64,000 nt of DNA. Origin: SpSt-28 sp036824555 (GTDB lineage Archaea > Aenigmatarchaeota > Aenigmatarchaeia > CG10238-14 > SpSt-28). Under the pieces are notes generated by a model, which ran no database searches, had not been told where the DNA came from, and was given only the letters and a program-made list of their open reading frames with translations. Below, one piece after another: positions 8,603 through 16,289 of this stretch (its first letter is position 1; each line of letters opens with the position of its first letter). The stretch spans positions 1 to 64,000 of the forward strand of contig DAISZX010000001.1 in assembly GCA_036824555.1 (NCBI GenBank), in the 5' to 3' direction. The translations under genes and the position numbers were made by a program.

Positions 8603-8986
8603 ATGGAATTGAATAATATTATAAGGGGCGAAGATTGGAAAAAAGAAAAGCATGTTCCAGTCATAGAAGTAATAGAAAGGAAAAATGGGGCATTTGTAGT
8701 AAGGGTAACAGTTGGTAAAGAGATTCCTCATCCAAATACAACAGAGCATCACATAAGATTTATCGATCTTTACTTTTTACCAGAAGGAGAACAATTTGCA
8801 TTTCACATAGGAAGACAAGAATTTAACGCTCATGGAGAATCGACAAAAGGCCCAAATGTTAGTGGAATATATACAGAGCCAATAGCTTACTTTACATTCA
8901 AAGCAAACAAAGGAGGAAAACTTGTAGCATTTTCTTATTGTAACATACATGGATTATGGTCGAGCGAAGAAAAACTAGAGATTTAG
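8603..8986 (+). CDS. Superoxide reductase (neelaredoxin class)
   Basis: Reduces superoxide to hydrogen peroxide without making oxygen, a typical anaerobe defence. Of 127 residues, the mononuclear iron ligands are visible: His in EKHVP, two His in HPNTTEHHI, and Cys plus His in YCNIHGLW. The Lys of EKHVP is the conserved active-site residue. There is no N-terminal desulforedoxin domain, so it is the one-iron class. A GAGAGGT ribosome site precedes its ATG. Its product is the substrate of the peroxiredoxin two genes upstream. Confidence 0.95.
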   Translation: MELNNIIRGEDWKKEKHVPVIEVIERKNGAFVVRVTVGKEIPHPNTTEHHIRFIDLYFLPEGEQFAFHIGRQEFNAHGESTKGPNVSGIYTEPIAYFTFKANKGGKLVAFSYCNIHGLWSSEEKLEI

Positions 8987-9240
8987 AGGTTTTGAAGAAG
9001 AAGGTAAAGGAAGCAATAAGAGATTTCAATAAATACAGGTCTCCAGAAGCCAATGCGAAGCTATTGAAATTCGATAAAAAAGAAATTATCGTAGACTTCA
9101 GCGGGACTTTTTGCAGAACATGCGGCTTTTACGATTACTTCGATGACCTAAGAATATTCCTAGAAGAGAAGGGAATAAAATCCAAAGTTTCAATGGTAGA
9201 AGAAAAGGAAAATGGAGCAGTCGTTATCTTCAGCTTGTAA
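8956..9240 (+). CDS. Small CxxC protein at the end of the oxidative-stress operon
   Basis: 94 residues from ATG 8956, which overlaps the reductase gene by 31 bases; a TTG at 8992 preceded by AGAGGT would avoid the overlap and give 82 residues. No family recognised. The core DFSGTFCRTCGFYDYFDDL places a CxxC pair after a beta strand, followed by an alpha-beta end. Position suggests a redox or metal partner of rubredoxin, SOR or Prx, but this is inference. It converges with the ferritin-like gene (11-base overlap). Confidence 0.6.
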   Translation: MVERRKTRDLEVLKKKVKEAIRDFNKYRSPEANAKLLKFDKKEIIVDFSGTFCRTCGFYDYFDDLRIFLEEKGIKSKVSMVEEKENGAVVIFSL

Positions 9241-9502
9241 GCTCTTTTACTTCTTCTTTACCTTTTTCCAACTCTTCTTCTTGTTCTTTATCCAATTCTA
9301 CTAACAATGCTAAAAATTCTCCAACGTGTGTTTTCTCTTCTTTTGCTATATCAAGCAAAACTTTCTTCACTTTTGTATTTTTAGCTTTGCTTGCAAGCTG
9401 TTCATATAAATTGATAGCGTCTAATTCTGCTATTATTCCTACTCTAAGAATTTGCTTGTCCTCATTTGCCTTATCAATTTCACCAGGAATTTTAGACATC
9501 AT
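9230..9502 (-). CDS. Short ferritin-like (rubrerythrin-fold) protein
   Basis: About 90 residues with half a ferritin four-helix bundle. Helix 1 has AELDAINLYE and helix 2 has KEEKTHVGEF; the two Glu and the ExxH are the usual di-iron ligands. A single hairpin like this must dimerise to make a di-iron site, as in encapsulated ferritins (EncFtn), which it resembles in length and pattern. The C-terminus is very Glu/Lys-rich. No encapsulin shell gene is in the window. Facing the SOR operon, it suits iron handling or peroxide reduction. Confidence 0.75.
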   Translation of the reverse strand: MMSKIPGEIDKANEDKQILRVGIIAELDAINLYEQLASKAKNTKVKKVLLDIAKEEKTHVGEFLALLVELDKEQEEELEKGKEEVKELTS

Positions 9503-9529
9503 TAATGAATTTGAGAGACAAATATAAGA

Positions 9530-10741
9530 ATGAAAGCATTTTGGATTCCTTGGTTACACATGCATCAGCCTTTGGTTTTTATTGGAGAAAAACTCGAAAG
9601 TAATTTAAAAAAGATGCTTCTATCGAAAGATTCAAAGGAAAGCTGGGACGCAAAGCTAATAGCTAGGGCATACAAAAATCCAGCAACTTATGTTGAGAAG
9701 CTCTCAAATTACAACCCAAAGTTGGTCTTAGATTTTTCAGGTATTCTATTGGAAAGTTTAAATCAGCTTTCAGATCTTCTAGAAGATGTTTATGTTGGTA
9801 ATGAAAAGGTTGGAAACATAATTGAAGCCTACAAAAGAGTTTTGAATAAATATCCAAACTCGATAGAGTTTGCCGGCTCATCATATTCCCATTGCTATTT
9901 TCCAGTTACTCCAGAGAGGGACTGGAGATGGCAAATAGAAGAATGGCAGAATGTTTTTTCTTCTATTTTTGGGAAAAATCGCCTAAAAAAGGTAAAAGGA
10001 TTTTGGCTTCCGGAGATGGGAGTTCCGTCTTATGGGGACAAACTGGCAAAATTGATAAAGATTTTGAAAGACTTTGGATACGAATGGTTAATATTACCAA
10101 TATTTGCAGTTAAGGATTATCACAAGCTTAGTTATGAGCAAAAAATTTCACTGGTCGTTAAACCGCATAAGGTTAAAATAAACGATCAAGAAATTACTGT
10201 TGTCTTCTCCACACCTTACTACTTCATAGACCAGCAGGCTGGTGTCTCAGCTTCTTACATTTATGAACAATGTTTGAAAGCATCTGAGTTTTCAAAGGAT
10301 AAGCCAGCCCTAGTGATAACTGCTAGCGATGGTGAAAACGGAAATGTGATGATGAATGAATTTTTTCCTCAAACATTTACTGAGTTTCATACCAAAATAA
10401 AGGATGATAAAGTCTCTTCTATGCTAATTTCAGAGTTTCTAGAAGAGTTCTATAAAGAGGAAAAGCTAGGAGAAGTGGAATTAAGTTTAATTGGAGCCTC
10501 GTGGGTCGGAGGACATGAGAGATGGATATGGGGAGAGAAGAGAGCGGCTATTGCTAAGAAAATAGATGAAATAAGCAAGATAGTTAATGAAAGAGTTAAA
10601 GATAAAGATTTTAAAGAGCTTTTAAAGCTATTGTTAATAGCTGAAACCAGTTGCTATGTTTATTGGGGAATAGACTATTGGTTTTCTCAGGGTGAAAAAA
10701 TTTTAGAAATTTTAAAGAGCAGAATTGGAAGAAACGTTTAA
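9530..10741 (+). CDS. GH57 family glucan-acting enzyme
   Basis: 403 residues. The five GH57 motifs can be traced: HMHQP, the GSSYSH region, FWLPEMG (Glu likely nucleophile), ASDGEN (Asp likely acid/base) and GGHERWIWGE. The family includes alpha-amylases, 4-alpha-glucanotransferases, branching enzymes and amylopullulanases; which activity applies cannot be told from motifs. It lies 43 bases upstream of a glycogen-synthase-like glycosyltransferase, so it acts on storage glucan most likely. Cytoplasmic: no signal peptide. Confidence 0.85.
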   Translation: MKAFWIPWLHMHQPLVFIGEKLESNLKKMLLSKDSKESWDAKLIARAYKNPATYVEKLSNYNPKLVLDFSGILLESLNQLSDLLEDVYVGNEKVGNIIEAYKRVLNKYPNSIEFAGSSYSHCYFPVTPERDWRWQIEEWQNVFSSIFGKNRLKKVKGFWLPEMGVPSYGDKLAKLIKILKDFGYEWLILPIFAVKDYHKLSYEQKISLVVKPHKVKINDQEITVVFSTPYYFIDQQAGVSASYIYEQCLKASEFSKDKPALVITASDGENGNVMMNEFFPQTFTEFHTKIKDDKVSSMLISEFLEEFYKEEKLGEVELSLIGASWVGGHERWIWGEKRAAIAKKIDEISKIVNERVKDKDFKELLKLLLIAETSCYVYWGIDYWFSQGEKILEILKSRIGRNV

Positions 10742-10784
10742 AAAGATTTTGGGAAATCTTTTTAAATAGAACTTAAATAATTTT

Positions 10785-11957
10785 ATGAGAATTGCCTTAT
10801 TTTCCTGGGAATCTTTGCATTCAATATCTGTAGGTGGTTTATCAGTTCATGTCACAGAATTGGCCGCTGCTTTACAGAGAAAAGGGCATGAGGTTCACGT
10901 TTTTACTAGAATAGGAGATAATCAACCAATCTATCAAAACATTGATGGAGTCCATTACCATAGATGCCCATTTGCATTTTGCTCTGATTTTGTTTATGAG
11001 ATGACTAATAACATGTGTAAATCTATGGTTTATTACTTCAATGAAACTGAAAATTATGTTGGTAATTTTGACATAATTCATGGCCACGATTGGCATGTCG
11101 TTTTGGCATTGGATGAATTAAAGAAAGCAAAGGGGAAAAAAGTCGTTTTTACGCTTCATTCAACTCAATATGGAAGGGATGGAAATCATTTTAATGGAGG
11201 AAAGGCGGGGGACATCTCAAACATAGAATGGTATGGCACGTATATTGCTGATAGAGTTATTGTTTGCTCGAATGCAATGAAGGAAGAAGTTATGAGAATT
11301 TACAGGGTGCCTGACTGGAAGATAAGAGTTATACCAAACGGAATTTGGGCAGATAGGTTTAATGGTAGCATAGATCCATGGAATGATGTAAAAAAGCATT
11401 TGGGTATTGGAGTTTATGATCCAATGATAGTTTATGTTGGAAGGATGACTTATCAAAAGGGAGTTGACCTACTAATAGAGGCCATTCCAGATATTTTGAA
11501 AGATTTTCCAAACACCAAATTCGTTTTTATTGGCGATGGATACATGAAAAGTCAATTGGAGAAGAGAGTTACCGAGCTAAATCTATGGCATGCCGTTAGG
11601 TTTACTGGCTACATTCCAGATGATTGGAAACTCAAAATAATTAAAGCTAGCGATGCTGTTGTTGTTCCGAGCAGAAATGAGCCTTTTGGGATTGTTGTCC
11701 TAGAAGCATGGGCTGCAGGAAAGCCCGTAATAGCAACTCATGGCACTGGTGCTGGAGAGCTAATATGGCATGGCGTGACTGGCTATAGAGTTTATCAGGC
11801 TCCAAATTCAATAGCCTGGGGAGTAAAGGAGATATTAAGAAATCTTGATCATGCAAGATGGATGGGTGAGAGGGGGAGGTATGCTGCTCAAACTGTTTTT
11901 ACATGGGACAACGTTGCAGAACAAACTATTAAAGTATATGAAGAGGTATTAGGATGA
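10785..11957 (+). CDS. Glycogen-synthase-like glycosyltransferase (GT4/GT-B fold)
   Basis: 390 residues with a complete GT-B fold. The N-terminal Gly-rich acceptor loop is GGLSVHVTELA, the inter-domain segment FDIIHGHDWH is typical of starch/glycogen synthase-like enzymes, and the nucleotide-sugar E-x7-E motif is EPFGIVVLE. Probably extends alpha-glucan from NDP-glucose. A TATA-like TTTAAATA lies at 10759-10768. It starts an operon with two small proteins through ATGA overlaps. A second GT4 and a GT5 glycogen synthase at 50.6-53.3 kb indicate more than one glucan-building route. Confidence 0.83.
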   Translation: MRIALFSWESLHSISVGGLSVHVTELAAALQRKGHEVHVFTRIGDNQPIYQNIDGVHYHRCPFAFCSDFVYEMTNNMCKSMVYYFNETENYVGNFDIIHGHDWHVVLALDELKKAKGKKVVFTLHSTQYGRDGNHFNGGKAGDISNIEWYGTYIADRVIVCSNAMKEEVMRIYRVPDWKIRVIPNGIWADRFNGSIDPWNDVKKHLGIGVYDPMIVYVGRMTYQKGVDLLIEAIPDILKDFPNTKFVFIGDGYMKSQLEKRVTELNLWHAVRFTGYIPDDWKLKIIKASDAVVVPSRNEPFGIVVLEAWAAGKPVIATHGTGAGELIWHGVTGYRVYQAPNSIAWGVKEILRNLDHARWMGERGRYAAQTVFTWDNVAEQTIKVYEEVLG

Positions 11958-12178
11958 GGATTAAGAAAATTTTACTGCCGAAATGGGTTCCATGGTTCGT
12001 TTTGGTAGTTTCGATTTTTTCAATTTTACTAGTTTATTATGGGCTAGGAGAACAAAAGAATATAACTTCTAAAACATTTTTAATAACTTTGATTATGTTC
12101 GCTTTCATCATTTTTGTTTTGTTTTTTATTTCCTATAGGCAAGTTCCCTATTTGATATTGTTGGAGGTGAGAAAATGA
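11954..12178 (+). CDS. Small two-helix membrane protein
   Basis: 74 residues with two predicted membrane helices (about 11-31 and 42-60) and a basic N-terminus. Not recognised. Start and stop overlap both neighbours by ATGA, so it is translated together with the glycosyltransferase and the zinc-ribbon-like protein. It could tether the synthase to the membrane; nothing in the sequence proves this. Confidence 0.55.
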   Translation: MRIKKILLPKWVPWFVLVVSIFSILLVYYGLGEQKNITSKTFLITLIMFAFIIFVLFFISYRQVPYLILLEVRK

Positions 12179-12396
12179 GATGTTGGTTTTGTGGTAAAGA
12201 GGCTGTAGCAGTGTCGATGGGGGGAAAAGCAGTTTGTAGAGACCATGCAAATGTGATAGATAGAATATGCTTTGCAAAATCAGATACGAGCACAGGATAT
12301 GCAACGTATGAATGGGTTCATAATGTTGTTCTAGCACCAGATGAATGGATAGAGTGGGAAAGTTGGGAGGGAGGAAAAAAAGTAGTTAGAACCTAA
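12175..12396 (+). CDS. Small Cys/His zinc-binding-like protein
   Basis: 73 residues. CWFCG near the start and CRDH about 15 residues later form a CxxC/CxxH set typical of a small zinc site. The rest is rich in Trp and Glu with no known motif. Third gene of the GT4 operon (ATGA overlap with the gene before). It converges with rnp3, overlapping by four bases. Function unknown. Confidence 0.55.
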   Translation: MRCWFCGKEAVAVSMGGKAVCRDHANVIDRICFAKSDTSTGYATYEWVHNVVLAPDEWIEWESWEGGKKVVRT

Positions 12397-13103
12397 ACTA
12401 GTCTTACACCAGGCATTATCCACTTTTCGCTTTTCCACTCTTTCGCCCTTTCTATTATTTTTTTCGGTGTTTCTGTCAAAGCCTTTTTAGCTTCGCTAAT
12501 TTCTAGTCCAAGAGTAACTAGGTAGGATATCAAAACTTTCGGATCTTTGATTTGCCAATGAGATAGTGCCCCAGAGGAAACTATTAAAGGGAATTTGAAT
12601 TTTTTATAAAGCCTAATTATTTCCATTTGATTCGCTATAACTTTTTTCCTTTCGCTTCCTTCACAACTCAAAATTTTCCTAAAGTTTATTTCTATTGCAA
12701 CTTCGTTTTCCTTTGCAAATCTTGCTAAAACATGATTTATGCCACAATCCACCCTCTCATAGTCTGGATGAGTCAAAATGTCCACACCTCTACTCTCAAC
12801 ACCTACTCTATTCATAAAATTCGTTCCACCTCTAACTAATATCAAATCAATTTCTCTCCTTCTCTTTAACAGCTTTTTTAGTTCAAGCTTATTCGTCGCT
12901 TCAAAGCCTAGGTAAATTTCGAAGTTATATTCCTTACTAACCCTATCAACCTCAACCTTCAAGATATTTTCTTCCTCTTTTTTCAGAGGATAAGAGATGA
13001 AGCCGATTCCCTTATAACCAAACTCTTTTGCAACTCTAACTATATCTTCTAAGCTCGATTCCCCAGAACTGAATGTACTATGAATATGAAGGTCATAACT
13101 CAT
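12393..13103 (-). CDS. rnp3: RNase P protein component 3 (Rpp30)
   Basis: Protein subunit of the archaeal RNase P ribonucleoprotein that matures tRNA 5' ends. 236 residues. The family's PHP-like barrel is seen: YDLHIHSTFSSGE at the N-terminus, DILTHPDYERVDCGINHVLA in the middle, then VAIEINFR and VSSGALSHW. These match Rpp30 rather than PHP phosphoesterases. It overlaps the upstream permease gene by four bases. The usual partner Rnp2 is at 55570, next to the exosome genes. Confidence 0.93.
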   Translation of the reverse strand: MSYDLHIHSTFSSGESSLEDIVRVAKEFGYKGIGFISYPLKKEEENILKVEVDRVSKEYNFEIYLGFEATNKLELKKLLKRRREIDLILVRGGTNFMNRVGVESRGVDILTHPDYERVDCGINHVLARFAKENEVAIEINFRKILSCEGSERKKVIANQMEIIRLYKKFKFPLIVSSGALSHWQIKDPKVLISYLVTLGLEISEAKKALTETPKKIIERAKEWKSEKWIMPGVRLV

Positions 13104-14389
13104 TTAATTCTTTTCTCTTTAATCAAATAAATCAAGCTTCCAAAAAATAACCAAACAATTCCAATAATTTTGGCATTATTTTCAAGAAAGGCCATAAGCA
13201 TAATACAGCTAATAGTTCCAGCTACTGGTATCGTAGGATGAAACGGAAGCTCGAAAGCTGGTTTCTTGTGCATTTTCCTCTTAATCATTATCAAGCTAAG
13301 GTTTGTGAAGATGAAGTTGAAAAGAGAACCAAAACTGACAATTGAAACGACAAGGCTTATACTCCCAGTAAGTACTAGCAATATGCTTATTATAGATGAG
13401 GCTATTACTGAAAAGACAGGAGTTCCGAATTTTTCATTTATTTCAGAAAAAAGTTTTGGTAATAGATTGTCTCTTGAGAGCGCAAATAGTGTTCTAGAGG
13501 AACTATAGATGCTCGCCAGCGCAACGCTTGCTGTAGCGACTAAGGCACCAAATGTTACGTATAAGCTTGCATACTCATTTCTTGTTATAACTTGGGCTAC
13601 GTAAGATAGAGGATGGTCAACGTTTCCAAGAATTCTCCAATCTACGGAACCAACACTAACTATAGCCACTCCAATATAAGCTATTAGGCAAATTAAAAAC
13701 GATAAAATTATGGCTAGCGGAACATCTTTTTTTGGGTTTTTAGCTTCTTCCGAAGCCATTGCTATTGTTTGAAATCCCAAGAAAGCGAAGAAAACTAAAG
13801 AGCTTGCTGTCAAGGTTGATGAAAATCCTCTGGGGAAAAACGGAATGAAATTGTTGGTGTTGAAATTTTTTAGAAGAAAGAAGATACCAACAAAGATTAG
13901 AAAGAACAAGGCGGAAAGCTTTATTGCTACAAACACTGATGATATTCTGGTTGTTATTTTTGTCCCAACGATATTAGGTATTGTCAGCAGAATTATAAGA
14001 AGGATTGAAGATATGATGAGAAAATCTTTAGGTAGAAATGGAAAGAAAAATGAAAGTAGGTATGCTGAAAATCCAAGAGAGACCGCAGCCACCGAAACAA
14101 CGTTATCGAAATATCTCATCCAACCGACTAAGAATCCAAGAAATTTTCCAAAGGCCCTTTTTGTATAAGCGTAGGAACTTCCAGTTTCTGTTATCATGGA
14201 AGAAAGTTCAGCAGTTGTTAGTGCTGTTAGCAAGGCAACGAATCCGGCGATCCAGAATGATAGTATAACTGATGGTCCAGCGATCCCCGCAGCTATTCCG
14301 CTAACAACAAATATGCCAGCGCCTATTATTTGAGAAATTCCTATATCTATTAAATCCAACAAGCCTAACTCTTTCTTAAATTTACCCAT
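13100..14389 (-). CDS. APC-superfamily amino acid permease
   Basis: 429 residues with about twelve hydrophobic helices. The first helix carries IGAGIFVVSG, the substrate-binding GxG-type break of APC transporters, and TELSSMITETGSSYAYTKRAFG follows in helices 2-3, matching LeuT-fold amino acid antiporters. Substrate unknown. Its position between L15e and rnp3 is odd because these two translation/RNA genes are commonly close together in archaea. The 4-base overlap with rnp3 indicates a shared transcript. Confidence 0.88.
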   Translation of the reverse strand: MGKFKKELGLLDLIDIGISQIIGAGIFVVSGIAAGIAGPSVILSFWIAGFVALLTALTTAELSSMITETGSSYAYTKRAFGKFLGFLVGWMRYFDNVVSVAAVSLGFSAYLLSFFFPFLPKDFLIISSILLIILLTIPNIVGTKITTRISSVFVAIKLSALFFLIFVGIFFLLKNFNTNNFIPFFPRGFSSTLTASSLVFFAFLGFQTIAMASEEAKNPKKDVPLAIILSFLICLIAYIGVAIVSVGSVDWRILGNVDHPLSYVAQVITRNEYASLYVTFGALVATASVALASIYSSSRTLFALSRDNLLPKLFSEINEKFGTPVFSVIASSIISILLVLTGSISLVVSIVSFGSLFNFIFTNLSLIMIKRKMHKKPAFELPFHPTIPVAGTISCIMLMAFLENNAKIIGIVWLFFGSLIYLIKEKRIK

Positions 14390-14403
14390 TTTAAATTTTC
14401 TCC

Positions 14404-14931
14404 CTACGCTCTTAAACCTCTAGCCTTTTTACCAGCAGAAGTCAACCCTCTAAATACCCTTCTTCTATGCTTTCCACTCGCTATCCAATTTATTTTTGGA
14501 TCCGATTTAATGTTTGGATGGTTTGGGTCGACGAGAATAACTTCAAACCATTTGTATTGACCATCTTCTCCAACATAATAACTATTCAAAACTTCTAGAT
14601 TTGGAAACTTTCTAGCAGCCCTTTCTTCGGCAATCCATTTATCAGACTTTCGTGCAGTGAATTTAAGAAGGCCAGCGGAAGAAGGCTTCCTACCACCACT
14701 TCTTTCGTATAACCTCCTAGGCTTTCCACCCTTTCTAACTCTAACTCTAGCGACGATAAAACCTTGCTTAGCTTTATATCCTAGAGCCCTTGCCCTGTCT
14801 AATCGAGTAGGCCTTTCTATTCTTACCACAGCTGGCTGCCTTCTCCACTCTATCAACCTTTCCATTTTCAATTTTTCCATTTCTTCACTACTCTTCTTCC
14901 ACAAATTTCTGATTGCTTTGTATAGATTCAT
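14404..14931 (-). CDS. rpl15e: Ribosomal protein L15e
   Basis: Large-subunit protein shared by archaea and eukaryotes. 175 residues, very basic. Recognisable segments are RPTRLDRARALGYKAKQGF, GGKPRRLYERSGGRK and HRRRVFRGLTSAGKKARGL at the C-terminus, all family hallmarks. First gene of a leftward L15e-permease-rnp3 operon. Divergent from a small membrane protein gene, with 60 bases between. Confidence 0.95.
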   Translation of the reverse strand: MNLYKAIRNLWKKSSEEMEKLKMERLIEWRRQPAVVRIERPTRLDRARALGYKAKQGFIVARVRVRKGGKPRRLYERSGGRKPSSAGLLKFTARKSDKWIAEERAARKFPNLEVLNSYYVGEDGQYKWFEVILVDPNHPNIKSDPKINWIASGKHRRRVFRGLTSAGKKARGLRA

Positions 14932-14991
14932 AGGAATTCAATTGAAATGTAAATTTAAATCGTTAAAATCAAACTCTTTTTTAGTGATAGT

Positions 14992-15255
14992 ATGCATCCA
15001 TTGTTGAAAGCCTTAATAGGAGTCTTGATAGTAGTTGCAGCACTTTACTACATATTTTCAGGAATACCAGGGTATGTTAAGCCAGCATTGAGTGACGTTT
15101 TAGTAGTGCTAAATGGAGCGATTCCACTATTTCTAATATTGCTAGGAGTCTTCATTGCTTGGTTAGAGTGGGACGAGTGGAAGATCGAGAAAGAATTAGC
15201 TAAGGAAGAGAAGAAGTTAGAGGCAGAGAAAAAAAGAGGTAGAAAAAGAAAGTAG
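14992..15255 (+). CDS. Small two-helix membrane protein with charged tail
   Basis: 87 residues: two membrane helices (about 7-24 and 34-59) with a short loop, then a cytoplasmic tail dominated by Glu, Lys and Arg with helical character. No family named. The ATG follows an AT-rich promoter region in the space shared with rpl15e. It could be a membrane-ribosome or membrane-nucleic acid contact protein because of the basic tail, but this is a guess. Confidence 0.6.
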   Translation: MHPLLKALIGVLIVVAALYYIFSGIPGYVKPALSDVLVVLNGAIPLFLILLGVFIAWLEWDEWKIEKELAKEEKKLEAEKKRGRKRK

Positions 15256-15305
15256 TTTAAATAGCCTTCCTTTTATTTTTTATTTTTGAATAGGAAATAC
15301 TTTCT

Positions 15306-15629
15306 ATGGAGATTCCATATAAAGAATTTACAAAGCTAGAGTTGAAGGTTGGAAAAATTATTGAAGTTGAAGATATTCCAAATTCGAACAAGCTTTACAA
15401 ATTAAAGGTAGATTTCGGTAACGAAAGAAGAACAGCCGTAGCTGGGATAAAACAGCAGTATAGACCGGAAGACATTCTAAATAAAAAATTTGTTTTTGTT
15501 ACGAACCTGGAAAGAAGAAAAATAATGGGAATAGAATCTGAATGTATGATTTTAGCAGCAGAAGATGATGGTATAATTGCGCTTCTTCAACCAATAAAAG
15601 ATGTTAAGGAAGGGAGTATAATTAGATAA
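15306..15629 (+). CDS. Methionyl-tRNA synthetase beta-like tRNA-binding OB-fold protein
   Basis: 107 residues forming a single tRNA-binding OB fold (EMAP/Trbp111 type): LELKVGKIIEVEDIPNSNKL, then TAVAGI and a C-terminal IGIES-like loop (MGIESECMILAAED). In many archaea this domain is a separate subunit that helps methionyl-tRNA synthetase bind tRNA. The catalytic subunit is not in the window. The stop lies one base before the AMMECR1 gene, so the two are co-transcribed. Confidence 0.85.
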   Translation: MEIPYKEFTKLELKVGKIIEVEDIPNSNKLYKLKVDFGNERRTAVAGIKQQYRPEDILNKKFVFVTNLERRKIMGIESECMILAAEDDGIIALLQPIKDVKEGSIIR

Positions 15630-15630
15630 A

Positions 15631-16194
15631 ATGGAAGAGAAGACCAAACAATACTTACTAAAAATTGCTAGAAGAGCGATAGAAACCTATGTGAGAACCG
15701 GTAGAATAATCTCAAAGCCTAAGGATTATCCTTTAGAGCTAGAAGAAAAAAGGGGAGTTTTTGTAACAATCAATAAAATTCTTCATGGCAAACCAGAGCT
15801 CAGAGGATGTATAGGTTTACCATATCCTAGAAAACCATTAATAGAGGGTGTAATAGAAGCAGCGATTTCTGCCACACGAGATCCTAGATTTCCGCCATTG
15901 AGTGAAGAAGAGTTGGATGACATTAAAATTGAAATTTCGATTTTGTCAGAGCCAAAGAAGATAGAAGGGAGTGCTAAAGAGGTCATAGAAAAAATCTTAC
16001 CCTTTAAACATGGGGTAATAATAAAGAAAGGGTTAAAAAGCGCGCTGTTTTTGCCTCAAGTTTGGGATGAACTCCCAAAGAAGGAAGTTTTTCTTTCCCA
16101 ACTTTGCTTAAAAGCTGGTTTACCTTCGGATGAATGGAAAAAAGAGGGAATGGAGTTTTACGTATTTGAAGCTGAAATAATCGAAGAGCATTAA
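15631..16194 (+). CDS. AMMECR1-domain protein
   Basis: 187 residues matching AMMECR1 along its length. The hallmark ELRGCIGLP is followed by AISATRDPRFPPLSEEEL and IEISILS. The biochemical role of the family is unsettled; in many prokaryotes it occurs with a MEMO protein and a radical SAM protein (the AmmeMemoRadiSam set). A PflX-like radical SAM gene is present at 32973-34055, but no MEMO gene is seen here. Translated directly after the tRNA-binding protein gene. Confidence 0.92.
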   Translation: MEEKTKQYLLKIARRAIETYVRTGRIISKPKDYPLELEEKRGVFVTINKILHGKPELRGCIGLPYPRKPLIEGVIEAAISATRDPRFPPLSEEELDDIKIEISILSEPKKIEGSAKEVIEKILPFKHGVIIKKGLKSALFLPQVWDELPKKEVFLSQLCLKAGLPSDEWKKEGMEFYVFEAEIIEEH

Positions 16195-16230
16195 ATATTT
16201 TTAGCTTTCTCTAAACAAGTAGAATCTTAG

Positions 16231-16272
16231 ATGAAGCTAGCGATATTTTTATTTTTGTCGCTAACTAAATAA
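16231..16272 (+). CDS. Possible 13-residue leader peptide before the ZIP transporter
   Basis: ATG 16231 opens a frame reading MKLAIFLFLSLTK and ends at 16272, 17 bases before the transporter ATG. A TATA-like TAAATATTTTTA lies at 16193-16204, which would start the mRNA close to this ATG. Bases around 16238-16262 (TAGCGA...TCGCTA) can form a hairpin within it. It could be a metal-responsive leader; chance is also possible for so short a frame. Confidence 0.3.
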   Translation: MKLAIFLFLSLTK

Positions 16273-16289
16273 AAAGAGGTACGAAAGAT

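Noticed and set aside
8377..8752. Minus-strand open frames across rubredoxin and superoxide reductase
   Set aside because: Rubredoxin and SOR on the plus strand have complete metal-binding motifs and operon spacing.
12393..13103. PHP-family phosphoesterase, from the DLHIHSTFSSGE start
   Set aside because: Later segments (LTHPDYERVDCGINHVLA, SSGALSHW) are specific to Rpp30, which shares the PHP-like fold.
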